Assembly: GCF_015352445.1 (NCBI RefSeq) | Contig: NZ_JADKPO010000001.1 | Location: 248,001 to 312,000 of the forward strand | DNA length: 64,000 nt | Reading direction: 5' to 3' | DNA from: Nocardioides agariphilus | GTDB lineage: Bacteria; Actinomycetota; Actinomycetes; Propionibacteriales; Nocardioidaceae | Shown: positions 1-10,393 of the stretch, piece by piece | Position numbering within the stretch: position 1 is the stretch's first letter | Layout: each line of letters opens with the position of its first letter | The notes under the pieces: model-generated | The model's input: the letters and a program-made list of their open reading frames with translations, nothing else | Told to the model about the DNA's origin: nothing | Databases searched by the model: none | Position numbers and translations under genes: made by a program

Positions 1-510
1 TCCGCCCTTGAGCGTGCGGGCCGGACCCTGCAGTCCGCCCAGCGTGCTCGGTCGCATCGTCCCGGTCGCTGAGAGGACCAGGCGCACGACTACGTTGCCG
101 GTCGAGAGCTGGGCAAGCAGCACCCCTGCCAGTAGCAGGGCACGATCGGGGTCGAGGCCGCTCAGCACGGGCAGGCGCACGCCAGCAAGCCAGTCGGCGT
201 AGGGCCCACCTGCCCCGGACGCCGCCCCGGACAGCAGCACCACCGTCGCGGCTCCGACTCCGAGCATGGCCAGCGGGAGTCCGGCACGGGCAGTGCGGAA
301 CCCGAGGGCCACCACTCGCTCCCAGGCGAGCGCAAACCCGCCCAGGGCAAGAACGGCAACCAGGTCGGGCCAGCCCGTCAGCCCGGCGAGGAGGCCGATC
401 ACGACGGTGAGGGCCGCGCCGACAACGCCGGGGAGGAAGCGAGTGGGGCGCACCGAGTGCACCAGGTCGGTCACGCCCATCGCGACCAGCAGCAGTGCCA
501 ACCAGCTCAG
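1..510 (-). CDS. Conserved membrane protein downstream of satD, 3' end cut by window edge
   Basis: The minus-strand frame is open to the left edge and reads as several hydrophobic helices, beginning LSWLALLLVAMGVTDLVHSV, with a conserved-looking hydrophilic stretch GGLQGPARTLKGG at the edge. It overlaps the satD stop codon. A GGGAGG ribosome site lies 6 nt before an in-frame CTG (510-508); in-frame TTG (501) and ATG (480) are alternatives, so the start is uncertain. I do not recognise the family with confidence. The overlap indicates translational coupling with the SatD protein, suggesting a shared function at the membrane, but nothing in the sequence names it. Confidence 0.6.
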   Translation of the reverse strand, partial: MSWLALLLVAMGVTDLVHSVRPTRFLPGVVGAALTVVIGLLAGLTGWPDLVAVLALGGFALAWERVVALGFRTARAGLPLAMLGVGAATVVLLSGAASGAGGPYADWLAGVRLPVLSGLDPDRALLLAGVLLAQLSTGNVVVRLVLSATGTMRPSTLGGLQGPARTLKGG

Positions 511-1202
511 TGGATGCCTCCCAGTAGCTCCTCGGCCGCCACCAGCACGGCCAGTCCGTCATGTCGGACCCGTTGCGACACCGCCGAGGCGGAGATGGCC
601 TCATCCTCGGCGATCTCGCGCTGGGTCCTGCCCGACAGCAGACCACGAAGCACCCCCAACGACCGCTCCGACAAACGCCCGAGCAGCTCGTCGCGCAGCA
701 TCAGCGCCGCGTTCACCGTGCTCTCGTCGGCGCCGGTGCAGCCCTCGGCCAGCCGGTAGGCCGTCCGGCGACGACGGTGCCCCGCTCGCTCGGCAGCCTC
801 CTCGACGGCGATGATGGCCGCCCTGGCCGCCCACCACCCCGGGCCGTCCTCGACCCGCGGGTCCTCGTCGAGCACCTCCACAGGACCCCAGCCGACGCCC
901 TGACGCACGTCCACCTCGGGCCACAGCGACAGCCTCAGCCACCTGGCCGCCCCCAAGGCGCCCCCGACCCGGGCGAAGGTGCCCTGGTACTCGTCGCCGG
1001 CGGTGATGCGTAGCGGCGACATGACCACCTGCTCGCCCGTGGCTCGCTCCTCGCTGCGCAGCAGGTCGTTGAGCTCCTCGAGGCGACCGCTCAGGCGGGC
1101 GTGGAGGGCGCGACGGTCGGTAGTGGTGCGCGATCCGACCACGTCGCCGAGCAAGGTGGCGACCGCAGCCGCGGATGAAGGTCCTACCTTCTTTTGCGAC
1201 AC
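507..1202 (-). CDS. SatD family protein with C-terminal helix-turn-helix
   Basis: The 231-residue protein has the SatD-family N-terminal signature LLGDVVGSR, a central ITAGDEYQG block and a GVGWGPVE segment. A sigma-70-like helix-turn-helix closes it, with TQREIAEDEAISASAVSQRV at about residues 193-212. SatD proteins are poorly understood; the family was named from a streptococcal sat locus. The C-terminal helix-turn-helix makes DNA binding plausible. The start is GTG, 7 nt after a TATAGT -10 box, consistent with a leaderless mRNA. Three palindromic boxes overlap the promoter and start, so autoregulation is an attractive inference. It is coupled to the downstream membrane-protein gene. Confidence 0.85.
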   Translation of the reverse strand: MSQKKVGPSSAAAVATLLGDVVGSRTTTDRRALHARLSGRLEELNDLLRSEERATGEQVVMSPLRITAGDEYQGTFARVGGALGAARWLRLSLWPEVDVRQGVGWGPVEVLDEDPRVEDGPGWWAARAAIIAVEEAAERAGHRRRRTAYRLAEGCTGADESTVNAALMLRDELLGRLSERSLGVLRGLLSGRTQREIAEDEAISASAVSQRVRHDGLAVLVAAEELLGGIH

Positions 1203-1249
1203 AATGAAGACTATACCTTACTTTCTTACAAGTGAAGATAATATCTTCA
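1176..1249. promoter_or_regulatory. Three phased operator-like palindromes over the satD promoter
   Basis: Three related 17-mers lie at 1176-1192, 1205-1221 and 1233-1249, with centres 29 and 28 bp apart. They are TGAAGGTCCTACCTTCT, TGAAGACTATACCTTAC and TGAAGATAATATCTTCA. The last is a perfect 8-1-8 palindrome and the first contains a 6-3-6 palindrome. The middle copy covers the satD -10 box (minus strand TATAGT, 1210-1215). The AT-rich stretch stands out sharply from its GC-rich surroundings. Near-helical phasing suggests cooperative binding by a dimeric regulator. Confidence 0.6.
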
Positions 1250-1314
1250 TCGGACTCCGGTCGCGAGGGATCCCGCGTCCCGGGGCGCGCGCAGGCCCGC
1301 GAGGTGCCACCGCC

Positions 1315-1320
1315 TAGACT
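1315..1320 (+). promoter_or_regulatory. -10 box for mrp
   Basis: TAGACT ends 9 nt before the mrp ATG. No clear ribosome binding site lies between them, so the mRNA has a very short leader or none. Confidence 0.5.
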
Positions 1321-1329
1321 CGCCGCACC

Positions 1330-2493
1330 ATGAGCACGTCCCTGACCACGCCGTCGCACGAAGCCGTCGACGCCGCACTCGCCCAGGTCAACGACCCCGA
1401 GATCAAGCAACCCATCACCGAGCTCGGGATGGTCGACAGCGTCGAGATCGACGGCGGCATCGTCCGCCTCACGGTGCTCCTCACGGTCGCCGGCTGCCCG
1501 CTGAAGGACACCATCAACCGCGACGTCAACGCCGCGCTCCGTGCCGTGCCGGGTGTGACCGACGTCGAGCTGACGCTGGGGGTGATGTCGGCCGAACAAC
1601 GCGCCGGCTTGCAACAGCAGCTACGCGGGGGGCAGGCGCAGCGAGAGATCCCCTTCGCCCAGCCCGGCTCGCTGACCAAGGTCTTCGCGATCGCCAGCGG
1701 CAAGGGCGGCGTGGGCAAGTCCTCGGTCACGGTCAACCTGGCGCTGGCCATGGCCGCACAGGGGCGCTCGGTCGGCATCGTCGACGCCGACGTCTACGGC
1801 CACTCGGTGCCGGCCATGCTGGGCATCGCCGACGCTCGCCCGACCCAGGTCGAGGAGCTGATCATGCCGGTCCCGACGGCGTCGGGAGTCAGCGTGATCT
1901 CGATCGGGATGCTCAAGCCGCGGCGCGACCAGGTGGTCGCATGGCGCGGCCCGATGCTCGACCGGGCGCTGGTGCAGATGCTGTCCGACGTCTACTGGGG
2001 CGACCTCGACGTGCTGCTGCTCGACCTCCCGCCCGGCACGGGCGATGTGGCCATCTCCTTGGGGCAGCACCTGCCCGGAGCCGAGGTCGTGGTGGTCACC
2101 ACGCCTCAGGAGGCTGCAGCCGAGGTCGCCGAGCGCGCCGGCACCATGGCCTCGATGATGCACCAGCGCGTCGTCGGCGTCATCGAGAACATGAGCTCGC
2201 TGTCGTGTCCCCACTGCGGCCCGTCCCACCAGATCGACGTCTTCGGATCGGGCGGTGGCGACCGGGTGGCTGCCACCTTGTCGGAGCGGTTCGGCTACGA
2301 CGTACCCGTCTTGGCCCGCATCCCCCTCGAGCCGTCCTTGCGCGAAGGTGGCGATGCGGGCAAGCCGATCGTGGAGTCCGACCCCACCAACCCCGCGGCG
2401 GTGGGGCTGCGCGAGGTCGCGACCCGTCTAGTCGGCCGAGGACGAGGTCTGGCCGGACTCCAGCTGGGCCTCACCCCGACCAGTAGGTTCTGA
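1330..2493 (+). CDS. mrp: Mrp/ApbC iron-sulfur cluster carrier ATPase
   Basis: This 387-residue protein belongs to the Mrp/NBP35 P-loop ATPases that bind and transfer Fe-S clusters in the cytoplasm. An N-terminal MIP18-like domain (about residues 10-85, LAQVNDPEIKQPITELGMV) precedes the deviant Walker A GKGGVGKSS near residue 122. Further motifs are DADVYGHSVP and LDLPPGTGD. The CPHC pair near residue 294 is the expected cluster-binding cysteine motif. Length is normal for the family. tatB follows after only 3 nt, a neighbourhood common in actinobacteria. Confidence 0.95.
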   Translation: MSTSLTTPSHEAVDAALAQVNDPEIKQPITELGMVDSVEIDGGIVRLTVLLTVAGCPLKDTINRDVNAALRAVPGVTDVELTLGVMSAEQRAGLQQQLRGGQAQREIPFAQPGSLTKVFAIASGKGGVGKSSVTVNLALAMAAQGRSVGIVDADVYGHSVPAMLGIADARPTQVEELIMPVPTASGVSVISIGMLKPRRDQVVAWRGPMLDRALVQMLSDVYWGDLDVLLLDLPPGTGDVAISLGQHLPGAEVVVVTTPQEAAAEVAERAGTMASMMHQRVVGVIENMSSLSCPHCGPSHQIDVFGSGGGDRVAATLSERFGYDVPVLARIPLEPSLREGGDAGKPIVESDPTNPAAVGLREVATRLVGRGRGLAGLQLGLTPTSRF

Positions 2494-2496
2494 CTC

Positions 2497-2820
2497 GTGT
2501 TCGGGGTCGGTCTCCAGGAGATGTTCGTGATCGCGCTGGTCGCGATCTTCGTCTTCGGTCCCGACCGGCTCCCCGACGTCGCCCGACAAGCCGGACGGAT
2601 GGCGCGACAGCTGCGCAGCTTCGCCCATGCCGCCCGTGACGAGCTGCGCAGCGAGCTCGGCCCCGAGTACGCCGACCTGCAGCTGCGCGACCTGGATCCG
2701 CGCACCATCGTCCGCAAGCAGATCATGGACGCCATGAACGAGGTCGACGACGAGCCGGTGCGACGTCCGCGCGCCCTGCGCGCCGACGAGACCCCTCCCT
2801 ACGACCTCGATGCAACCTGA
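2497..2820 (+). CDS. tatB: Sec-independent protein translocase subunit TatB
   Basis: This 107-residue protein has one N-terminal membrane helix (EMFVIALVAIFVFGPDRLP, with the FGP hinge), an amphipathic helix after it and a charged C-terminal tail, the classic TatA/B layout. The helix-entering glutamate and tail length favour TatB over TatA. TatB recognises twin-arginine substrates at the membrane together with TatC, which is not in this window. The start is GTG; a TAGGTT -10 box at 2484-2489, inside the 3' end of mrp, lies 7 nt upstream and could give a separate leaderless transcript. Confidence 0.9.
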   Translation: MFGVGLQEMFVIALVAIFVFGPDRLPDVARQAGRMARQLRSFAHAARDELRSELGPEYADLQLRDLDPRTIVRKQIMDAMNEVDDEPVRRPRALRADETPPYDLDAT

Positions 2821-3067
2821 GGCGGCGCCCATGATGTCGATCGCACGATGGTGGCAGCTGGCGATCGGTGCTGCCTTCGGCGCCATGATGGCGGTCCAGT
2901 TCCCGGCGGCAGGCATCGCGGTCGCGATCGTGTTGGGCTGCATCCTGGCCTGGGCCAGCCTGACCTCCGATGGCGACGACACCTTGACCGCGATGGCGGC
3001 CGGGTGCCTGACGGGAGTCCTGGGCTGGGAGCTGGCGAGCCTGACCATCGGGTTGACCTGGGCCTGA
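2810..3067 (+). CDS. Small two-to-three-helix membrane protein
   Basis: This 85-residue protein overlaps the last 11 nt of tatB and is almost entirely hydrophobic: helices around LAIGAAFGAMMAVQFPAAG, IAVAIVLGCILAWASL and AAGCLTGVLGWELASLTIGL. Starts at 2831 or 2834 are alternatives. No family is recognised. It is followed after 5 nt by another protein of similar size and layout (AVAMALVLGGVLAWS), so the two look like a tandem pair of related small membrane proteins, possibly accessory to the membrane function of the mrp-tatB transcript. Confidence 0.6.
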   Translation: MQPEAAPMMSIARWWQLAIGAAFGAMMAVQFPAAGIAVAIVLGCILAWASLTSDGDDTLTAMAAGCLTGVLGWELASLTIGLTWA

Positions 3068-3072
3068 CCTCG

Positions 3073-3321
3073 ATGACCAGCGATGTCGAGGGCGCATCGG
3101 GGATCGGGGTCGCGCTCCGCGTCGCCGGAGGATTCGCGCTGGGGGCCGTGCTGGCGGTGTTCCTCCCGCCCTTGGCCGTGGCGATGGCCTTGGTCCTCGG
3201 CGGCGTGCTCGCCTGGTCTCGCCTGCGCGAGGAGCCGCAACCGTTCACGCCCCTGGCGTCGGGATTCGTGGTCGCCGTGGGTCTCTACGTCGCGCTCGCC
3301 GTAGCGATCAACATCGGCTGA
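3073..3321 (+). CDS. Small membrane protein, second of a tandem pair
   Basis: This 82-residue protein begins MTSDVEGASGIGVALRVAGG and contains three hydrophobic stretches including VLAVFLPPLAVAMALVLGGV and VVAVGLYVALAVAINIG. It resembles the preceding protein in size, helix count and the repeated ILAWAS/VLAWSR element. The function is unknown. Its stop codon lies inside a hairpin shared with the convergent gene beyond it. Confidence 0.6.
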   Translation: MTSDVEGASGIGVALRVAGGFALGAVLAVFLPPLAVAMALVLGGVLAWSRLREEPQPFTPLASGFVVAVGLYVALAVAINIG

Positions 3322-3342
3322 GGCAGCCCACCGCTCAGCCGA
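3314..3342. terminator. Bidirectional hairpin terminator between convergent genes
   Basis: A perfect 9-bp inverted repeat, TCGGCTGAG and CTCAGCCGA with an 11-nt loop, spans the stop codons of both converging genes (TGA at 3319-3321 and, on the minus strand, 3337-3335). There is no U-tract, as is usual in high-GC actinobacteria. Confidence 0.5.
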
Positions 3343-3883
3343 CCTCGGTCTGGCTCTGCACGGCACCGATCGCCGCCAGTGACAGCACCCGGCGACGTGG
3401 CGGCTCGCCGACCACATCGACCTCCACGAAGTCGGCGCCGACCCGTCGGAGCACCACCTCGTGGCGCCCACCGCCGCGCGTGAACACCCGGCAAGGTGTG
3501 GAGTCGTCGGCGAGGCGGCGCAGCACGGACCCGAGACCGAGTCTCGAGACGGCCGGCCACGCGGCCTCGGGAACCGCTCGTTCGGAGAGACCGTCAGCAG
3601 CGGTGACGGCGGCCAGCGGGACGAGCCACTCGCCGAGCCGTGAGGCCACCAGGCACCAGCCGGTGCCGACCCGACGGAGTCGTCCGCTCAGCGGACCTAC
3701 GCCGTCGACCTGGAGTCCGACCTCCAGGTCGAGCGAGGCCATCAGCCGACCTCCCAGCGTCACCGATGCGTACTCGGCCCGGCTGCGGTCGATGGCCTCC
3801 GCTTCCCGCTCGGCGGCGTAGAGAGCTGCCGCCTGCCCCTCGAGGTCGTCGAGGAAGTCGAAGAGGCGACGGTCCGAGGTCAC
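3335..3883 (-). CDS. Conserved hypothetical protein
   Basis: This 182-residue soluble-looking protein begins MTSDRRLFDFLDDLEGQAAALYAAEREAEAI (first segment shown in part), an amphipathic acidic helix, followed by a beta-rich body in three similar blocks. Those blocks are each hydrophobic and glycine-rich, for example GLQVDGVGPLSGRLRRVGTG and VVLRRVGADFVEVDVVG. I do not recognise a catalytic motif. The GTG start has AAAGG 8 nt upstream. It is monocistronic, between the tatB cluster and the divergent LysM gene. The repeated beta blocks might be a small-barrel fold, which is only a guess. Confidence 0.65.
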   Translation of the reverse strand: MTSDRRLFDFLDDLEGQAAALYAAEREAEAIDRSRAEYASVTLGGRLMASLDLEVGLQVDGVGPLSGRLRRVGTGWCLVASRLGEWLVPLAAVTAADGLSERAVPEAAWPAVSRLGLGSVLRRLADDSTPCRVFTRGGGRHEVVLRRVGADFVEVDVVGEPPRRRVLSLAAIGAVQSQTEVG

Positions 3884-3981
3884 GGCGCGAGCCTTTCAGA
3901 CACCAATTTCACGACCGTCCTTGGTGATCGCTGGGTATCGCCTCTTAACTGAAGCAAACAGAAGCAAACGAAAGGTTCGCG

Positions 3982-4671
3982 ATGAATCTCGGGTCGAGAG
4001 CCTCACGCACACGTTGCGTGCTGGCGTGGGGAGTCGTCACCGCAGCCGGTGTCGCTCTCGTGGGTGGACTGTTGGCACCGGTGTCGGAGGGGTGGGCCGC
4101 CTGGCAACGCGGCGGGGCAGCTGGCGTCGGCTTCGACACCGCACTCGTCTGGGCCTGTGCTGTGGTCGGGCTGGCGGTCACCTGCTGGTTGTGGATCACG
4201 GCCACCGTGGTGGTCGTCGACACGTGGCGTGGGAGTGGGCGACTGCGCCGCGGCGTCCCCGCGTTCGTGCGCCGGGCCACGCTGGCCATGTGCGGGGTCG
4301 CGCTGACCGGAGGCGTGACCGGCATCCTGAGCGGGCCTGCGCTCGCCGTCGGCTCCGATGCCGGACCCGACCTCGCTCCCCACCTGTCCGGCCTGCGACT
4401 GCCCGAACGCGTCGCTGTCGCGCCACTGGCACCCGGCGACGAGCAGCGCACCTCGACCGCGCACTCCACCGTGCTCGTCGAGCCTGGAGACACGCTGTGG
4501 CACATCGCCGCCGATCACCTCGGCGATGACGCGACGGACGCCGAGACGGCGCGGGCCTGGCCCGCCATCTACGCCCTCAACCGCGACCTGATCGGGCCAG
4601 ACCCGGGGCACATCGAGCCCGGACAACGGCTCCAGATGCCCGCTGTCGACGCTGCCGGGATCGACCGGTGA
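3982..4671 (+). CDS. Membrane-anchored LysM domain protein
   Basis: This 229-residue protein has three N-terminal membrane helices (about residues 12-36, 50-76 and 95-118). A linker and a single C-terminal LysM domain follow from about residue 164: VLVEPGDTLWHIAADHLGD through IEPGQRLQMP. LysM domains bind peptidoglycan, so the C-terminus is expected outside the membrane at the cell wall. The ATG has AAGG 6 nt upstream. The gene overlaps the next one by 4 nt (GTGA). A short direct repeat, GAAGCAAAC twice within 3952-3970, lies just upstream. Confidence 0.8.
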   Translation: MNLGSRASRTRCVLAWGVVTAAGVALVGGLLAPVSEGWAAWQRGGAAGVGFDTALVWACAVVGLAVTCWLWITATVVVVDTWRGSGRLRRGVPAFVRRATLAMCGVALTGGVTGILSGPALAVGSDAGPDLAPHLSGLRLPERVAVAPLAPGDEQRTSTAHSTVLVEPGDTLWHIAADHLGDDATDAETARAWPAIYALNRDLIGPDPGHIEPGQRLQMPAVDAAGIDR

Positions 4672-5186
4672 ACGCCTCGGTCGCCACCGTCGCGCACCTG
4701 CCCCTCGCGCGAGGGCACGCGGTCGCCGTGGCCAGTGTCCAGGGCACCTTGGCCCTGGACCTCACCCCTCGACACGACCCGCCCGAGACCGTGCCCTCTG
4801 CAGGGACCGGCGCCCAGGTCATCGACATCGACCGTGCCGCTCGCCACGAGGTCGAGCGCTTCGCCGGACGACTGCTGCAGGCGATCGTCGAGATCGTCGG
4901 CGGCGATCGACCGGTCTCCCAGGTGCTCCGGTGGACCACCCCGACCGTCTACCAGGACCTGGGGCGTCGCGCCCTGCTCGTGGCGCGGGCGGTGGGCCGA
5001 ACCCCGGGGCAGGGCGGGATCCAGGGCACCCGGCCCCAGGTCGTCGGGTTGCGCTCGTGCTTCCTCAGCGATCGCGTCGTGGAGGTCTGCGCCCACGTCC
5101 GCTACGGAAGCCGCTCCCGCGCGGTCGCCGCCAGGTTCGAGCGGCGGCGCGACCGCTGGGTCTGCACCGCCTTGGAGTTCGCCTGA
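4668..5186 (+). CDS. Rv3235 family protein
   Basis: This 172-residue protein matches the small actinobacterial Rv3235 family by its C-terminal half. A helix around EVERFAGRLLQAIVEIVGGD is followed by LRWTTPTVYQDL, then a beta-rich domain with VVEVCAHVRYGSRSRAVAAR and WVCTALEFA at the extreme C-terminus. The family has no assigned function; some members resemble SecA-associated or NTF2-like folds, which I cannot confirm. It is translationally coupled to the LysM gene by a GTGA overlap, and its position near secA is conserved across actinobacteria. Confidence 0.8.
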   Translation: MNASVATVAHLPLARGHAVAVASVQGTLALDLTPRHDPPETVPSAGTGAQVIDIDRAARHEVERFAGRLLQAIVEIVGGDRPVSQVLRWTTPTVYQDLGRRALLVARAVGRTPGQGGIQGTRPQVVGLRSCFLSDRVVEVCAHVRYGSRSRAVAARFERRRDRWVCTALEFA

Positions 5187-5207
5187 GGCTGTGGTCAGAA
5201 TGCCGAG

Positions 5208-5667
5208 GTGACCCACAGCCATCGCGAGCAGCCCTGGCGCGACGACGAGCGCACGCGCGGTCGGGTGATCCTGTTGTCGGCCAACCCGATCTCCGCTGCC
5301 ATCGAGGCCATCGCCCATGTCGTCGGTCACGAGGTGGTGGTGATCGCCGACGACGACGGCGGTCCCGGGCTCGGGCTCGCGCAGCCGTCGGTCGGCGACG
5401 CGGTCGTGCTGTGCGACCACGACGCACCCGATGCGCCGGCGGTCCTGCGCGAGGCGCTGGCCTCCGAGGCGTCGTACGTCGCGATGATGGCCAGCCGCCG
5501 ACGTGCGGAGGGCCTGCTCGAGGCGCTCAGGGAGGAGGGCACGCCGGGGCTCGACAAGCTGCGCGTGCCGGCCGGTCACAACCTCGGCGGCAAGTCTGCC
5601 GGCGAGATCGCGCTCTCGGTGGTCGCCGAGATCGTCGCCGAGGCCTACCAGCGCCCCGGCGGACCGC

Positions 5668-5675
<8 letters not shown>
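5208..5675 (+). CDS. Stand-alone XdhC C-terminal Rossmann domain protein
   Basis: The 155-residue protein corresponds to the C-terminal Rossmann domain of XdhC/CoxI maturation factors. It shows [19 protein letters not shown], then [18 protein letters not shown], then [20 protein letters not shown], the usual order of that domain. Full XdhC proteins help insert sulfurated molybdenum cofactor into xanthine-dehydrogenase-type enzymes; this one lacks the N-terminal half. No such dehydrogenase gene is in the window, so the role is unclear and could be a moonlighting NAD(P)-binding function. It converges on secA and overlaps its 3' end by 8 nt. Confidence 0.8.
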
Positions 5676-8544
<2,869 letters not shown>

Positions 8545-8678
8545 GGGCGGGCACTCCCTCGGTTGACACACGTCTGGCAGTAGTGCGAAGAACAGCGGCG
8601 CCACTCTACCCAGCGGGTGGGGAGGGGCTGGAACCGACGATGTCTTTGATGTTAACAAGCATTGACGCGAATCAGATA

Positions 8679-8698
8679 TTGGTGTGAACTGACACCAA
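8679..8698. promoter_or_regulatory. Likely TetR operator
   Basis: The 20-mer TTGGTGTGAACTGACACCAA is a perfect 7-6-7 inverted repeat ending one base before the TetR start codon. A possible -35 TTGACG lies at 8662-8667. This is the expected place and form of an autoregulatory TetR site. Confidence 0.7.
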
Positions 8699-8699
8699 C

Positions 8700-9278
8700 A
8701 TGAAAACCACGCGCAAGTACACCATGGGCGCCCGGGCCCAGGCCGTGCAGGACACCCGGCACCGGATCCTCGAGGCCCTCATCGGGCTGGCAGGTGTCCG
8801 GCCGTTCGCCGAGATCACCCTCGACGCCGTCGCGGAGCGGGCCGGTGTCAGTGTGCAGACGGTGCTGCGCCAGTTCGGCTCGCGCGACGGGCTGTTCGCC
8901 GAGGCGATGGACGCGGCCATGCTCGAGACCGAGGAGGAGCGTCGTACGACGCCGGGCGATGTGGACGCGGCGGTGCGAACCGTGGTCGACCACTACGAGA
9001 GCCGCGGCCACGCGTCGCTGCTCATGCTGGCCCAGGAGAGCCACGACGACGTGGCGCGCAAGGCGACCGACCGCGGCAAGGCCATGCACCGGGCCTGGGT
9101 GCACGACGCGTTCGAGCCGCACGACGAGTCGACGCTCGACCTGCTCGTCGTCGCCACCGACGTCTACACCTGGAAGCTGCTGCGGCTGGACCGCGGCCAC
9201 TCGCGTGCCGTCACCGAGCGACGGATGCGCGCTCTCGTCGACGCCGTCTTGGCGTCTGTCACCAAGGAGCAGTCATGA
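8700..9278 (+). CDS. TetR family transcriptional regulator
   Basis: This 192-residue protein has the TetR N-terminal helix-turn-helix at about residues 17-63: [48 protein letters not shown]. The C-terminal ligand-binding part is unremarkable in length. The stop overlaps the start of the glycosyltransferase gene (ATGA), so the pair is one operon. The palindrome immediately upstream is presumably its own operator, meaning a small-molecule signal would derepress both genes. An internal ATG at 8724 is a possible alternative start. Confidence 0.9.
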   Translation: MKTTRKYTMGARAQAVQDTRHRILEALIGLAGVRPFAEITLDAVAERAGVSVQTVLRQFGSRDGLFAEAMDAAMLETEEERRTTPGDVDAAVRTVVDHYESRGHASLLMLAQESHDDVARKATDRGKAMHRAWVHDAFEPHDESTLDLLVVATDVYTWKLLRLDRGHSRAVTERRMRALVDAVLASVTKEQS

Positions 9279-10393
9279 GCGAGATCCTCGTCGTCACCTG
9301 GGATGGTGGCGGCAACGTGCAGCCGGCCGTGGGCATCGCCGCGGAGCTCAAGCGCCGCGGCCACAGCGTGCGCTTCGCCGGCCACCCTCGGCAGGCGGAG
9401 TCGCTGACCGAGGCCGGCTTCGAGGTCGCGCCGGCCCGCGAGGCCCGACGCTTCTCGGCGACCGACGCCAACTCCCCGATCGCCCTGGTGAAGACTTTCG
9501 GCGACCGCGGGCTGGGCCGCGACGTCATGGCCGCCCTGGCCGAGCGTCCCGCCGACCTGGTCGTCGTGGACTGCTTGCTGTTCGGCGTGATGGAGGCGCT
9601 TCGCGAGTCGGGTACGCCGTACGCCGTCTTGGAGCACTTGTACGACACGTACTTCCGCAAGGGCTGGCTGCGCGGACCGATGGGGCTCGGGATGCGGCTC
9701 ATGCGGTTGCGGCCCGACGCTTCGTTGGCGGCCGCGAGCGCGACGTACGTCGCGAGCCTGCCGAGGCTGGACCCGGCAGGTGCCTCGCCGCGTCCGGAGG
9801 TCGAGTACGTCGGACCGGTCGTGCCGTTCTCGCCGCGCATCGAGACGGACCCTGCGGTGCTGGTCAGCCTGAGCACGTTCCGCTTCCCGAAGCTGCAGGA
9901 GTGCTTGCAGACGGTGTTGGACGCGACCGCCGGTATCGATGCTCGCATCGTCGTGACGACGGGTCCGGTCGTCGACCCGACGAGCCTGCGCACCGCCGCC
10001 AACCACGAGGTGCACCGGTTCGTCGCGCACGCTGAGCTGATGCCGCAGATGTCGCTCGTCGTGGGGCACGGCGGTCACTCCACGACCATGCAGGCCCTCG
10101 CCCACGACCTCCCGCTGGTCGTGATGCCGATGCACCCGCTGCTCGACCAGCCGATGGTAGGCAGGACCGTCGCGGCCGCCGGCGCCGGACGTGTGGTGCG
10201 CAAGAAGGCCGACGCCGCCAGCCTGCGGCCGGTGATCGAGGAGTTGCTGGCCGACGGCCCTCACCGTGCGGCCGCGGCCCGTCTGGGCGCAGCGGTCCGA
10301 GCCATGCCCGGAGCCGCCAACGCGGCTGACCGGATCGAGGCGCTCGTCAGAAACGGAGCAGGGGCGCCAGATCGCCACGGGGCTCGACCGTGA
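9275..10393 (+). CDS. GT1-family (MGT-like) glycosyltransferase
   Basis: This 372-residue protein has the GT-B fold of the UDP-glycosyltransferase superfamily. The N-terminal domain begins ILVVTWDGGGNVQPAVGIAAEL, and the C-terminal nucleotide-sugar site contains FVAHAELMPQMSLVVGHGGHSTTMQAL and HPLLDQPMVGRTV. Such enzymes transfer sugars to natural products, lipids or drugs in the cytoplasm. Co-regulation by a TetR gene suggests an inducible detoxification or decoration role; macrolide glycosyltransferases are one precedent. The last 47 nt overlap the convergent YcaQ-like gene. Confidence 0.85.
   Translation: MSEILVVTWDGGGNVQPAVGIAAELKRRGHSVRFAGHPRQAESLTEAGFEVAPAREARRFSATDANSPIALVKTFGDRGLGRDVMAALAERPADLVVVDCLLFGVMEALRESGTPYAVLEHLYDTYFRKGWLRGPMGLGMRLMRLRPDASLAAASATYVASLPRLDPAGASPRPEVEYVGPVVPFSPRIETDPAVLVSLSTFRFPKLQECLQTVLDATAGIDARIVVTTGPVVDPTSLRTAANHEVHRFVAHAELMPQMSLVVGHGGHSTTMQALAHDLPLVVMPMHPLLDQPMVGRTVAAAGAGRVVRKKADAASLRPVIEELLADGPHRAAAARLGAAVRAMPGAANAADRIEALVRNGAGAPDRHGARP

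Noticed and set aside
3921-4529. Plus-strand frame over the LysM gene start
   Set aside because: Arg-rich composition and overlap with a well-supported LysM protein in another frame.
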